From Natronolimnohabitans innermongolicus JCM 12255 (GTDB lineage Archaea; Halobacteriota; Halobacteria; Halobacteriales; Natrialbaceae), in the NCBI RefSeq assembly GCF_000337215.1, contig NZ_AOHZ01000044.1:2746-66745 (forward strand): a DNA stretch of 64,000 nt. Reading direction: 5' to 3'. A program made the position numbers and the translations under genes. The notes beneath the pieces are model-generated. The model made no database searches. It was given only the letters and a program-made list of their open reading frames with translations, and had not been told where the DNA came from. Position 1 is the stretch's first letter. Each line of letters starts with the position of its first letter. This document shows positions 51,377-61,121 of the stretch, piece after piece.

Positions 51377-51513
51377 TCGGACTCGTTCGAACGCTCCCGT
51401 TTCGAGAGTCGGGACGGTCGCTCCTGCCGGTCGCTCTCGCCGCCGTGGTCGCCGTCCTCGGCGCAATCTTCTACCTCGAGCTCGTGTTCCTGTTGCTCGA
51501 AACGCTCCAGTAG
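51373..51513 (+). CDS. Small single-helix membrane protein (46 aa)
   Basis: Begins MIGLVRTLPFRESGRS and contains one long hydrophobic helix (LLPVALAAVVAVLGAIFYLE). Codon usage is typical. It is convergent with the PhoU/TrkA-C gene (37-bp gap) and downstream of the MgtE pair. Function unknown. Confidence 0.5.
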   Translation: MIGLVRTLPFRESGRSLLPVALAAVVAVLGAIFYLELVFLLLETLQ

Positions 51514-51549
51514 CGCCGGGGAGTGCTGTGTTGCTGTTTGCGGACTATC

Positions 51550-52758
51550 TCACGTATTCGAGAGCTCATCGAACGCCGCCGCCGCCGTTCGGGTCCCCTT
51601 CGAGATGAGGACGTCGCCACCGCGAAGCTGTGCGTCGGCGTCGGCGACCAGCAGCCACCCCTCGTCGGGTCGCCGGATGGCGATCACCGACATCGTCGAC
51701 TCGACGTCCGGGACGCCGTTGGTAACGGCCGTTCCGTCGAGATCGCTCCCCGGTTCGACCTCGACGCGGGTGATGATCTCGTCGCTTTCCTGGACCGCGA
51801 GCTGGACGACAGGGTGGACGTCGATATCGCGGAGGACGCCCTCGCTGATGTCGATCGCCGCGTCGCTGATGACTTCGGTGCTGGTTCCGAGTCGGATCAG
51901 CCCGCGAAGGACGACGGGATCCTCCGCGTCGGCGGCCGCCCGAAGCGTCCAGGCCTCGAAGCGCGACTGCAGGGCGTCGACTTCGACCTCCAGATTTCGG
52001 ACTTCCTCGGCCAACTCCGCGCTGTCGAACAGGACGCTGCTGTAGGCCAGATCGACCGCCAGCTCCGAGAGGTTCTTCATGTGGACGATCGTGTCGACGG
52101 CTCGCTCCAGATCGTCGATCCCCGGATCGTCGATCGACGGCGTTTCGTAGACCTCGCCGGTCAACTCCTCGCAAACCTCGCCGATCGCCGGATTCGGGCC
52201 GCGCAACAGTGCGACGTCGCCGTTCTCGATTGTCGTCCCCGGGCCGGGATTGAGCAGCCACTCGTCGCCGCGCCGGAGCGCGATCACGCGCACGCCCGTC
52301 TTCGACTCGAGGTCGATATCGGCGAGCGCCCGGCCGGTGTAGGTCGACTCGGCGTCGACGACGCCGCGGACGAGCGTCTCTGCGGCCTCCGGAAGGGCGG
52401 CTCGCATCGCGTCGGGCAGACCCATCTCCTCGATGACGATTTTCGCGATGTCGCCGGCCGCGTCGCTGATCGCGTCGGTCGCGGCGACGATTCCGAGCAC
52501 CGGGGCGAGCTCTTCGGCGTCGTCCGGCTTCCGGACAGCCATCATGAGGCTCATCCGCGCGCGAAGCTCGAGGACGTTCATTCGCTCCTCCAGTCGCAGT
52601 ACCTCCCGTGCGAGGTCGACGTTGCGGTGGAGGACCGCCGAGTACGAGAGGTCGATCAACAGCTCTGCGGTGTCTTTCATCTCGACGAGCACGTCCTTGA
52701 CGCTGACGGGCTCGTACTCGACCGATACCGACGACGCTTCGCCCTCGAGCGGGTCCAT
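51550..52758 (-). CDS. PhoU and TrkA-C (RCK_C) domain protein, two tandem units
   Basis: Protein of 402 residues with an internal duplication. Each half starts with a PhoU-like helical domain (VSVKDVLVEMKDTAELLIDLSYSAVL; and VDTIVHMKNLSELAVDLAYSSVL) followed by a TrkA-C ligand-binding domain (GVRVIALRRGDEWLLNPGPGTTIENGDVALLRG; and MSVIAIRRPDEGWLLVADADAQLRGGDVLISKG). Cytoplasmic regulatory protein of ion transporters. The MgtE half-pair next door is the likely partner; in haloarchaea such proteins commonly accompany Mg or K transporters. Confidence 0.88.
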   Translation of the reverse strand: MDPLEGEASSVSVEYEPVSVKDVLVEMKDTAELLIDLSYSAVLHRNVDLAREVLRLEERMNVLELRARMSLMMAVRKPDDAEELAPVLGIVAATDAISDAAGDIAKIVIEEMGLPDAMRAALPEAAETLVRGVVDAESTYTGRALADIDLESKTGVRVIALRRGDEWLLNPGPGTTIENGDVALLRGPNPAIGEVCEELTGEVYETPSIDDPGIDDLERAVDTIVHMKNLSELAVDLAYSSVLFDSAELAEEVRNLEVEVDALQSRFEAWTLRAAADAEDPVVLRGLIRLGTSTEVISDAAIDISEGVLRDIDVHPVVQLAVQESDEIITRVEVEPGSDLDGTAVTNGVPDVESTMSVIAIRRPDEGWLLVADADAQLRGGDVLISKGTRTAAAAFDELSNT

Positions 52759-52923
52759 AGGCGGAACTCCGTTCCCCGTCGAAAAAAGCGTTTCCCGGTC
52801 GAAAAGTCACGCCACGAAACAGCCGCGCTCGACTCGCCAGTCGGTCCGAGCCCCGGCGACCGTCCCGGAACCTGACACGGTACTTCGACACGGTTTTGGA
52901 CGGGCGCGAAGAATCGACGGGCA

Positions 52924-54303
52924 ATGATCGACCGGAGCTACCTGCGCGAGAATCCCGAGGCGGTTCGCGAGGCGCTGGACAATCGCGGCGCCGACGTCGA
53001 CGTCGACGAGTTCCTCGAACTCGACGAGCGCTGGCGGGAGCTGAAAGCCCGCGGCGACGACCTCCGACACGAGCGCAATCAGGTTACCAAACGGATCGGC
53101 AAACTGGTCGCGGCCGAAAAGTTCGAAGAGAAAGAGGAGGCCATCGCCGAATCGAAGGAGCTCAAATCCGAAATCGAGGAGGTCGAGGCCGAAGCCGACG
53201 AGCTCGAGGCCGAACTCGAGCAGCGCATGCTCGAGATTCCCCAGATTCCCCACGAGAGCGTTCCGTTAGGAGTCGACGAGCGCCACAACGTCGAGGACCG
53301 ACGCTGGGGCTTCGACGACCTTCGGATCGACGCCGACGAGATTACGCCCCACTACGAACTCGGCGAGGAACTGGACATCATCGACGAGGAACGCGGCGCC
53401 AAGACGACCGGCGCCGGCTTCTACTTCCTCAAGGGCGACGGCGCCCGCCTCGAACACGCCCTGGTCCAGTTCATGATGGACGTTCACCGCGAACAGGAGT
53501 ACGTCGACCTCTTCCCGCCGATCCCCGTCACGAGCGAGTCGATGCGAGGCACCGGCCAGCTGCCGAAGTTCGCCGACGACGCCTACCGACTCGGCGGTAG
53601 CAACGAGGCGGAGTACGACGACGAAGACCTCTGGCTCTGTCCCACCGCGGAGGTGCCGGTCACTAACATGTACGCCGACGAGATCCTCCTCCAGGACGAC
53701 CTCCCGCTGAAACACCAGGCCTACACCCCGAACTTCCGCCGCGAGGCCGGCGAGCACGGCACCGAGACGCGCGGTATCGTCCGGGTCCACCAGTTCAACA
53801 AGGTCGAACTCGTCAACTTCGTCGAACCCGAGGAGAGCTACGACCGTCTCGAGGGGCTGCTCGAGGAGGCCGAGGAAGTCCTCAAACGACTCGAGTTACC
53901 CTACCGCATCCTCGAACTCTGTACCGGCGATCTCACCTTCGCGAGCGCGAAGACCTACGACATCGAGGTCTGGGCGCCCGGCGACGACATGGACGACGGC
54001 CCCGAGGAGGGCGGCCGCTGGCTCGAGGTGTCGTCGGCCTCGAACTTCGAGGCGTTCCAGGCTCGGCGCGCCGGCCTGCGCTACCGCCCCGAGCGCCACG
54101 AGTCGGCCGAGTACCTCCACACCCTGAACGCCTCGGGGCTGGCGCTGCCGCGGGTGATGGTGGCGATCCTCGAGTACTACCAGAACGACGACGGCACCGT
54201 GACGGTCCCCGAGGCCCTGCGGCCGTACATGGGCGGCCAGGAGGTCATCGAGGGCCACGAGAAGGTCGGCGAGTCGGCACTGGGTGCCGGCGAGCGGGAG
54301 TAA
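52924..54303 (+). CDS. serS: Seryl-tRNA synthetase
   Basis: Charges tRNA-Ser, 459 residues. N-terminal coiled-coil arm (residues about 30-110, rich in Glu/Lys/Arg heptads) that grips the long variable arm of tRNA-Ser, then the class II catalytic core: motif 2 FRREAGEHGTETRGIVRVHQFNKVE and motif 3 region NASGLALPRVMVAILEYYQ. This is the common bacterial-type SerRS, not the methanogen-specific type. Confidence 0.97.
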   Translation: MIDRSYLRENPEAVREALDNRGADVDVDEFLELDERWRELKARGDDLRHERNQVTKRIGKLVAAEKFEEKEEAIAESKELKSEIEEVEAEADELEAELEQRMLEIPQIPHESVPLGVDERHNVEDRRWGFDDLRIDADEITPHYELGEELDIIDEERGAKTTGAGFYFLKGDGARLEHALVQFMMDVHREQEYVDLFPPIPVTSESMRGTGQLPKFADDAYRLGGSNEAEYDDEDLWLCPTAEVPVTNMYADEILLQDDLPLKHQAYTPNFRREAGEHGTETRGIVRVHQFNKVELVNFVEPEESYDRLEGLLEEAEEVLKRLELPYRILELCTGDLTFASAKTYDIEVWAPGDDMDDGPEEGGRWLEVSSASNFEAFQARRAGLRYRPERHESAEYLHTLNASGLALPRVMVAILEYYQNDDGTVTVPEALRPYMGGQEVIEGHEKVGESALGAGERE

Positions 54304-54610
54304 TCGCGTTTCGAACCGCCAGGGATCCGTTTTCGGCGTTTCTCTCGGACGTTTCGAATACCGGATTCGCGTCGCGTCACTGAATACGATTGCTCGACCG
54401 TTTTGAACCTCTCTGAATCCCGTTCTCGAGTCCCCGTCTTCGAACCGGAGTTGGGACTCTAGCCGTCAATCAGCGCGGTAAGTGCGGTTGCGGTCAGCAA
54501 TCGAACCGCGAGCGTCGAAGACGCGAGCGGCCTTTTTTGGTCGAGCTTTGTGACCGGGTTCGAGCGCGGCCATCGGCCGCGCGAGGATCCGGTTACAAAG
54601 GTCGGTCGTT
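54304..54610. other. Intergenic region with dispersed T-rich repeat, copy 3
   Basis: About 307 bp with no gene. At 54530-54552 lies GCCTTTTTTGGTCGAGCTTTGTG, a diverged third copy of the repeat at 30035 and 36648. It is followed by a palindromic GAGCGCGGCCATCGGCCGCGC stretch (54562-54580). The region separates the convergent serS and aEF-2 genes and probably holds their terminators. Confidence 0.6.
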
Positions 54611-56797
54611 TTAGATGTAGTCGATGCTCGGCGGCAGCTCGAGCTTCATGCCCTTGCGCTCGCGGATCTCCATCGTCTTGTCGCGCTGGAGGGAGTCGGA
54701 CATGACCTCGAAGCCGGCGTTCTCGGTGTTCCAGGAGGCACGACCTTCGGTCGCGCTACGAATGTCGGAGGCGAAGCCGATCATCTCGTCGACGGGTGCG
54801 ATACCCTCGACGACCATGAGGTCACCTTCCTGGTACATGTCGTCGACGCGGCCACGGCGACCCTGAATCTCGCCGGAGGCGGCGCCCATGTGGTCGTTGG
54901 GCACGTCGATACGGACGTCCTGCATCGGCTCGAGGAGCTTGATCTGGCCGTCGATCAGCGACTTGTGGACGGCCTCGCGGGTCGCGGGGATGACCTGTGC
55001 CGGACCGCGGTGGATCGTGTCCTCGTGGAGTCGAGCGTCGTGCAGGCGGATGAGCGTCCCCTGAACCGGCTCGTTGGCCAGCGGACCGTTGTCGAGGGCC
55101 TCCTCGAGACCTTCGACGACCAGTTCCATCGTCTCGTTCAGGTGCTGGATACCCTTCGTGTCGTCGATGAGGATGTTCGAGCCGTGGATGTGCTCGACGT
55201 TCTGGGAGGTGTCCTTGTCCATGCCGGCTTCCTGCAGGGCTTCACGGCGTTCCTGCTCGGGCATGTCCATGGAGGCCTCGCCGAGCTTGATCGTCTCGAC
55301 GAGCTCCTGGCTCATCGGCTCGACGGAGATGTAGAAGCGGTTGTGACGGTTCGGCGAGATCCCCTCGACCTCGTCGCTGCCTTCCTGGGGTGCCTCGCGG
55401 TAGACGACGATCGGTTCGCCGGTGTTGACCGGAATACCCTGGTTCTTCTCGATACGCTGGGTGATGACCTCGAGGTGAAGCTCACCCTGTCCGGAGATCA
55501 GGTGCTCGCCGGTGTCCTCGTTGATCTCGATCTGGATCGTCGGGTCCTCCTTGGAAACCTGGCGAAGCGTCTCGATGAGCTTCGGCAGGTCGTCCATCGT
55601 CTGGGCCTCGACGGCCTTCGTGATGACGGGCTCGGAGATGTGTTCGATCGACTCGAAGGGCGTCATATCGACGCTCGAGACGGTCGAGCCGGCGATCGCG
55701 TCGCGAAGACCGGTGACGGCGGCGATGTTCCCGGCGGGAACCTGCTCGACTTCCTCGCGTTCGCCACCCATGTAGATGCCGACGGACTGGACGCGGTTCT
55801 TGCCGGCGGTCCCGGAGACGTACAGTTCCTGTCCTTTCTCGAGGGAACCCGAGAAGACGCGACCGGAGGCGATTTCGCCCGCGTGGGGGTCCATCGAGAT
55901 GTCGGTGACCATGAAGACGACGTCGCCGTTCTCGTCGACGAGCCGCATCTGTTCGGCGAGTTCGGACTCGTCGTCGCCGCGCCAGATGCGCGGGATACGA
56001 CGGGGCTGTGCGTCGACGGGGTTCGGGAAGTGCTCACAGACCATGTCGAGCACGACGTCCGACAGCGGCGTCTTCTCGTGGAGCTCCTGGCGCTTGTCGG
56101 CGCGCTCGAGTTCCATGATCTCGGCGAAGTCCATCCCGGTGCGCTGCATCGACGGCATGGAGACGCCCCACTTGTAGAGGGCGGATCCGAAGCCGACGGT
56201 ACCGTCTTCGACGGAGACCGTCCAGTCCTCGATGTCGTCCATGTCCTGGGTCATCCCGCGGATGAGTTCGTTGACGTCGCTGATGACCGAGAGGAGTCGC
56301 TGCTGCATCTCCTCGGGACCCTCCTGCAGTTCGGAGATCAGGCGGTCGACCTTGTTGATGAACAGGGTCGGCTTGACGCCCTCGCGGAGCGCCTGTCGCA
56401 GGACCGTTTCGGTCTGGGGCATGGCACCCTCGACGGCGTCGACGACGACGAGCGCACCGTCGACCGCACGCATCGCACGGGTGACGTCGCCACCGAAGTC
56501 GACGTGGCCCGGCGTGTCGATGAGGTTGATGAGGTGGTTAGTATCCTCGTACTCGTGGGTCATCGAAACGTTTGCCGCGTCGATGGTGATCCCACGTTCC
56601 TGCTCGTCTTCTTCCGTGTCCATCGCGAGCTGTTCGCCGGCAGTCTCATCGGAGATCATGCCTGCACCCGCGAGGAGGTTGTCAGAAAGGGTCGTTTTTC
56701 CGTGGTCGACGTGAGCGGCGATGGCGATGTTCCGGATGTTCTCCGGTTCGTCCATCAACCGTTCACACTCTTGGACGATCTTCTTGCGTCGGCCCAT
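54611..56797 (-). CDS. fusA: Translation elongation factor aEF-2
   Basis: GTPase that drives ribosomal translocation, 728 residues. G motifs AHVDHGKTT (G1), [10 protein letters not shown] (G3) and NKVDRL (G4); domain IV carries the [18 protein letters not shown] segment near the diphthamide-modified His of archaeal EF-2. The start [15 protein letters not shown] at 56797 is the usual archaeal EF-2 start. In most archaea it follows the S12 and S7 genes closely, but here about 4.8 kb separate it from rpsG. Confidence 0.97.
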   Translation of the reverse strand: MGRRKKIVQECERLMDEPENIRNIAIAAHVDHGKTTLSDNLLAGAGMISDETAGEQLAMDTEEDEQERGITIDAANVSMTHEYEDTNHLINLIDTPGHVDFGGDVTRAMRAVDGALVVVDAVEGAMPQTETVLRQALREGVKPTLFINKVDRLISELQEGPEEMQQRLLSVISDVNELIRGMTQDMDDIEDWTVSVEDGTVGFGSALYKWGVSMPSMQRTGMDFAEIMELERADKRQELHEKTPLSDVVLDMVCEHFPNPVDAQPRRIPRIWRGDDESELAEQMRLVDENGDVVFMVTDISMDPHAGEIASGRVFSGSLEKGQELYVSGTAGKNRVQSVGIYMGGEREEVEQVPAGNIAAVTGLRDAIAGSTVSSVDMTPFESIEHISEPVITKAVEAQTMDDLPKLIETLRQVSKEDPTIQIEINEDTGEHLISGQGELHLEVITQRIEKNQGIPVNTGEPIVVYREAPQEGSDEVEGISPNRHNRFYISVEPMSQELVETIKLGEASMDMPEQERREALQEAGMDKDTSQNVEHIHGSNILIDDTKGIQHLNETMELVVEGLEEALDNGPLANEPVQGTLIRLHDARLHEDTIHRGPAQVIPATREAVHKSLIDGQIKLLEPMQDVRIDVPNDHMGAASGEIQGRRGRVDDMYQEGDLMVVEGIAPVDEMIGFASDIRSATEGRASWNTENAGFEVMSDSLQRDKTMEIRERKGMKLELPPSIDYI

Positions 56798-57073
56798 ATA
56801 CCCCCCATTACCGGTAGCGGGGTCAAAAGGGTAGTGTTTCGTCGGCGCCGGAATCCGTCGCATTTCCCGGTTTTCGCGCTGAAATATCCAATTTGGGTGA
56901 GTGAATATCACACACGTCCGCGACCACACAGAACGTACCATCATAGCGGCCACGGCCGAACAACGTCTCACGCTACTCTCGCTCGCGAAGCGATTGTGGG
57001 TCGATAGCTCGCCACTCCTCACGCGAGACCGCACAAAAGAGTCAACTGTATCGAACCCTTGCTATTGATACAC

Positions 57074-57847
57074 ATGAATGTCCGCGTACAGGGGCCTGGA
57101 CCGACGTCCCCGTTCCTCAGCGCCCGCGATCTCTTCGAGACCGAACACGATCTCTCCCTCCCGGTCGAAGTCCGCCTCCGAGACGACCCCGACGAGCGGA
57201 CCTGGGCCGGTCACTACGACGACCGACACGTCCTCAACATCTCGAGACAGGCCGCCTCGAGCGCGATGGCTCGCGAACTCGCCCTCCACGAGTTCGCCCA
57301 CATGGCGCGCCACGAGCAGGAACATCCCTCACACACGCAGTCGACCGAAGAGGTGCTCTACCTTGCGCTGGCCGGCAAGAGCGTCGAGCGACGGAAGCTC
57401 GCCCACTGCTACCAGATCGCAAATCACATGAAAGACATCTACGCCGACGACATCACGCTCGCCGTCGGCCCCGGTCAGAAGCTCCTCTCGTTTCTCGAGT
57501 CGAGTCTCGCACTGGCGCTCGCCGACCGCCCCGAAACGCCGTCGCGGCCGGGCTTCGAGCGACTCTCCGCCAGCGCCGATCCCGAGATCACGGCCGTCAA
57601 CGCCGCCTTCGCGCTGGCGCTGGCCGAGCGCCACGAACTCGTCGACGACGACCACCGGCTGTACGACCTCGCTCACGCGGCCGCGATGGACGCCCCACAG
57701 GTCGACTTCGATGGGTTCAATCAGCGATTTCGCGACCTCGCTCGAGACCCGGACTCGAGTGCGTACCGGCAGGTCCTCGTCGACGCAACGCGCGCGTACG
57801 TCGACGGGAGCGAGAGCGGGCACAGCGGGCGGCCGGCTGCTGACTGA
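57074..57847 (+). CDS. DUF5781-family protein with HExxH motif
   Basis: Protein of 257 residues (ATG 57074, MNVRVQGPGPTSPF). Contains LALHEFAHMARHEQEHPSH, an HExxH zinc-peptidase-like motif, followed by a helical domain (KLLSFLESSLALALADRP, ITAVNAAFALALAERHEL). Predicted cytoplasmic. This haloarchaeal family is often found beside the aEF-2 gene, with which it is divergent here. Catalytic activity is not established. Confidence 0.82.
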   Translation: MNVRVQGPGPTSPFLSARDLFETEHDLSLPVEVRLRDDPDERTWAGHYDDRHVLNISRQAASSAMARELALHEFAHMARHEQEHPSHTQSTEEVLYLALAGKSVERRKLAHCYQIANHMKDIYADDITLAVGPGQKLLSFLESSLALALADRPETPSRPGFERLSASADPEITAVNAAFALALAERHELVDDDHRLYDLAHAAAMDAPQVDFDGFNQRFRDLARDPDSSAYRQVLVDATRAYVDGSESGHSGRPAAD

Positions 57848-57991
57848 AGCGGATCGCCGTCCCGCTATCCGGACCCCCGGTCATAGGACCGGGGACGCCC
57901 AAACCGACGGCCGGTTGGCCGGCCGGAACAGCAGCCGTCGTGACCGACGACCCCGATACCGGGCGAGCGACGGTTCGCTACGAAGGGAACA

Positions 57992-58029
57992 TTTAATAGT
58001 TGATCTCTCCAAACGGATAACATATATTG
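57992..58029 (+). promoter_or_regulatory. Promoter of the CHAT cassette
   Basis: TTTAATAG at 57992-57999 preceded by a purine-rich CGAAGGGAAC (BRE-like) and located about 31 nt before the ATG at 58030, a strong archaeal core promoter for a leaderless transcript. Confidence 0.6.
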
Positions 58030-58821
58030 ATGTTCTCGCGCAAGGACTGGGGGGACGGATCGGATGAAGAGCGGTTTTCCGGGGAGTTGGCACGTCTGAA
58101 ACGCCAGGGTGCGAGCATTCTCGTCGTCGGCGCAGTACAGCGGGCACACCGACGAGCCATCTGTCGGCGGTTGTTCGGACAGGCGACCACGCAGCCACGG
58201 CGGCGACTCTTCGTCTCGACTACTGGCGATTGTCGCAGAACGTCGACACTCTTCGACGAGGCCACGGCGTCAGATCACCACGCGTTCATCAGTTACGAAG
58301 CCCACTCCCGCAGTGCCGGAGCTGCCGCCGGCAACGTCGAGACAGACGTCGAACTCGACGCCGGTTCGAAACCGGAATCGAACCCAAACCCGTACTCGAT
58401 CGGAGCGGACGACTCGTCGACCGATCCACAGTCTGATCCGCTCTCGGCGACCGAGGTAACCTCACTCGCCGAGTTGGGTATCGCCATCTCCAACGCCATC
58501 GAAACGTTCGAAACCGAGTCGAACGGTCTCGCCCCAGCGGAGCTTCGTATCGGCATCGAATCGCTGGCACCACTTCTCGAGGCGTACGGCGCCGAACGCG
58601 TGTTCAAGTTCGTCCACCTGACCAACGGACGAACGCGGGACATCGACGGGATGATTCACTATCATCTTCCCATGAAACGGGACACCGACGTCGTCTCGGT
58701 CCTGACGCCGCTTTTCGACATCGTCATCGAACTCCGTGAGCACAACGACACCGCACAACAACGGTGGACGATCAACGACGGTACCTGTTCTTCAGGGTGG
58801 CTGCCCATCGAGCAGTCGTAA
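58030..58821 (+). CDS. DUF7504-type degenerate RecA/KaiC-like protein
   Basis: Protein of 263 residues. Residues about 25-60 (GASILVVGAVQRAHRRAICRRLFG) occupy the place of a Walker A strand-loop-helix but lack the GK(S/T), so ATP binding is doubtful. A disordered acidic middle (residues about 95-145) leads to LAELGIAISNAIETFETES, LRIGIESLAPLLEAYGAERVFKFVHLTNGRTRDIDGMIHYH and LTPLFDIVIELREH, typical of RecA/KaiC-like cores in haloarchaeal signalling proteins. First gene of the CHAT cassette; a sensor or adaptor role is an inference. GC lower than flanking genes. Confidence 0.7.
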   Translation: MFSRKDWGDGSDEERFSGELARLKRQGASILVVGAVQRAHRRAICRRLFGQATTQPRRRLFVSTTGDCRRTSTLFDEATASDHHAFISYEAHSRSAGAAAGNVETDVELDAGSKPESNPNPYSIGADDSSTDPQSDPLSATEVTSLAELGIAISNAIETFETESNGLAPAELRIGIESLAPLLEAYGAERVFKFVHLTNGRTRDIDGMIHYHLPMKRDTDVVSVLTPLFDIVIELREHNDTAQQRWTINDGTCSSGWLPIEQS

Positions 58822-58893
58822 CGGCTACCCCCCGCCAGTCCGTACGACCGATATCCCGGCGTCTTCACCGACTTCGTGAACGCCCACTGCGCT

Positions 58894-60972
58894 ATGAAAC
58901 CGACCTTCGAACCAACTGACGACGGCCTCGAGATTATCGATCCGATCGAACGCCACCGATACCGGCTGACGACCGAGAGTACGGTGACGCCGGAGTCGGT
59001 GGAGACGGCTCGGATCCCGTTTCCGGTCGACGACGCCGTCAGCATTACGACGGACCAGATCAGACTCCCGTCGAGCGATCTCGTCTACGTGTTAGACGAG
59101 AGTGGACAGCTCCGCACCGAGGTTCGGCCGGCCGAACAGGAGACGCTTCCGGCCGGAGAGCACCTGCTCGATATTTCCGGCCCGATCAAACTCTATGCGA
59201 ACGTAGAGGGAACGGTCCACATCTACTCGGATATCGAGCATACGTATCTCTCGTTCGACGGCCAGCAACCGGTCGTCCTCGGCGCGCGGTCGTTTCACAC
59301 GCGCCCCGCGGAGACGATCGTCACGTCAGCCGAACCAACGGACGTGATGCAAGCGGTGACGGCGTTTGGGTCGGCACTCAAGACGATGACTCCCGAACGA
59401 TCGTATTCGACACTGCGCGGACACCCTCCCGAACTCAGACTTGGCGACGACCTTCACGTCCCCGACGGGCTTTCGAAACGAGAGACCGGCGTTCGACTCG
59501 AGATTCCGCCGACGCTATCACACGTCTGTACCGTGACGCCGCTGGCGTACTATCTCGGGGCCGACGTCGTTCCCGGAGCGAAGCCCCGCCTCACCACGTC
59601 GACCGGGTTCGAACGTGTACTCGGTCGTGACACGACGTTTGAGGAAGCGGTCTCGAGAACGCTCAAACAGACGTTCTTCCTCGACTGTATCGTCCGTACC
59701 GCGGGGACGACGCCGCTTCCACTGCACGAGCGACGGAAGCTCGAGCCGAACCTCCCGTTCGACATCGAAGCGGTCTACGACCGGTCGCTCGCCGAACGGC
59801 TCGAATCCTACTTCCAGGTATCCTTCGAGTCGATACGGTCGTCGCTTCCGAACTGGCACCTCGAAGTCCGTCTCGAACCCGTCGACGACGTCATCGAGTT
59901 TCTCCCGTTTGTCGCCAACGACCTGCCACTCGTCAGTATCGAAGACGCCGCGACGACGACAGGACCATCGACGCAGCAACAAACGCAGGCGATCGATGAC
60001 TTCATTCGCGGCGACACGAGCCAGACGTCGACAGCCGTGCGAAACGCGAGTCGGACCGATCCCACCTCGTCGCGCGGGGAGCGAACGACCATTCAGCAAT
60101 CCTGGCAGGTCGACAACACGTCCGAGATCACGAGTACGACCCCGCTGAGTGCGTATCACAACGGAATCGGGCGCGAACCACGCAACGGACCGATCGAGAT
60201 TAAGGTCGTCTGTAACGATCAGAGTATGCACGAGGAACTGGAAACGGTAAACGGCGTGTACGGGACACGCGAAGAGCTACCGTTCGACGTGACCACGTAT
60301 TACGATCTCACGAAAGCCGAGTTCGAATCCGTACTCGCGAGCGAAAGCGACTTCCTTCACTACATCGGCCACATCGACGACGACGGGTTCCAGTGTGCAG
60401 ACGGGAAGTTAGACGGTGCTCGAATCGAATCGACGGATACGAAGGCGTTTTTCCTCAACGCCTGCCAGTCCTACGAACAGGGGCTGCATCTGGTAGATGC
60501 GGGAAGCATCGGCGGAATCGTAACGCTCGACGACGTCGTCAACAGCGGCGCGGTCAGCGTCGGGAGTACGATCGCCCGCCTGCTAAACCGCGGCTTCCCG
60601 TTGTACGCTGCGCTCGATATCGCTCGCAAAGACAACATCATTGGAGAACAGTACCGAATCGTCGGCAACGGGATTACGACGGTCACACAGTCGAAGACTG
60701 GCGGTCCGAGTATGTGTACCCTGACCAGCGAGGGAGCACGACAGCGCATCAGCGTGTATACGTATATTACGCTCTGGTTGGGTCGAGGCGGTGTGTTCAC
60801 GCCGCACGTCGATTCGGTCGACGAATACTTCCTCTGTCCCGGCGCTGCAACCGATCTCACCGTCTCCGACGAGACGCTCGAGGAATACCTCAAAATGGAA
60901 CAGATTCCGGTTGTAACGGATGACGGCCTCTACTGGAGCCGGAGTCTCGTCGATTCCTCTCGACACTCCTAG
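58894..60972 (+). CDS. CHAT-domain (caspase-like) protease
   Basis: Protein of 692 residues (GTG 58876 possible). The N-terminal 400 residues are an unrecognised beta-rich region (KLYANVEGTVHIYSDIEHTYL, LSHVCTVTPLAYYLGADVV), then a disordered Ser/Thr linker (about 360-420). The C-terminal part is a CHAT protease: catalytic His in FLHYIGHIDDDGF (about residue 493) and catalytic Cys in FFLNACQSYEQGL (about residue 524), followed by GIVTLDDVVNSGAVSVGSTIARLLNRGFPLYAALDIAR. No membrane segment. CHAT proteases act in cell-death and anti-phage systems. Its TAG stop overlaps that of the convergent peptide gene. Confidence 0.8.
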   Translation: MKPTFEPTDDGLEIIDPIERHRYRLTTESTVTPESVETARIPFPVDDAVSITTDQIRLPSSDLVYVLDESGQLRTEVRPAEQETLPAGEHLLDISGPIKLYANVEGTVHIYSDIEHTYLSFDGQQPVVLGARSFHTRPAETIVTSAEPTDVMQAVTAFGSALKTMTPERSYSTLRGHPPELRLGDDLHVPDGLSKRETGVRLEIPPTLSHVCTVTPLAYYLGADVVPGAKPRLTTSTGFERVLGRDTTFEEAVSRTLKQTFFLDCIVRTAGTTPLPLHERRKLEPNLPFDIEAVYDRSLAERLESYFQVSFESIRSSLPNWHLEVRLEPVDDVIEFLPFVANDLPLVSIEDAATTTGPSTQQQTQAIDDFIRGDTSQTSTAVRNASRTDPTSSRGERTTIQQSWQVDNTSEITSTTPLSAYHNGIGREPRNGPIEIKVVCNDQSMHEELETVNGVYGTREELPFDVTTYYDLTKAEFESVLASESDFLHYIGHIDDDGFQCADGKLDGARIESTDTKAFFLNACQSYEQGLHLVDAGSIGGIVTLDDVVNSGAVSVGSTIARLLNRGFPLYAALDIARKDNIIGEQYRIVGNGITTVTQSKTGGPSMCTLTSEGARQRISVYTYITLWLGRGGVFTPHVDSVDEYFLCPGAATDLTVSDETLEEYLKMEQIPVVTDDGLYWSRSLVDSSRHS

Positions 60973-61094
60973 GGGCCGTGGTAGAAGCCGCTCGAGGCGG
61001 CGGCCGATCCGGCCTGTGACAGCGCGAGCATGATGGTAAACAGGACGCCGATCATTCGTGGGTGGTTCTTCAGGTACTGTGGTAGGTCGCTCAT
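60969..61094 (-). CDS. 41-residue membrane peptide, DUF7503-like, convergent with CHAT
   Basis: Starts MSDLPQYLKNHPRMIGVLF and has one hydrophobic segment (MIGVLFTIMLALSQAGSAAA) resembling a membrane helix or signal peptide with an AxA-type end, then a short SSGFYHGP tail. Such peptides recur in haloarchaeal genomes near DUF7504-type genes. Its TAG and the CHAT TAG interleave in the palindrome CTAG (60969-60972). Preceded by an AT-rich promoter with a perfect palindrome. A toxin, antitoxin or protease substrate are all possible. Confidence 0.72.
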   Translation of the reverse strand: MSDLPQYLKNHPRMIGVLFTIMLALSQAGSAAASSGFYHGP

Positions 61095-61121
61095 GGTACA
61101 TGATAGACGATGACGCGAAAG

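Noticed and set aside
54890-57007. A 705-codon frame antisense to aEF-2
   Set aside because: Exact mirror of a conserved essential gene; the product is a Val/Asp/Leu-rich shadow with no domain.
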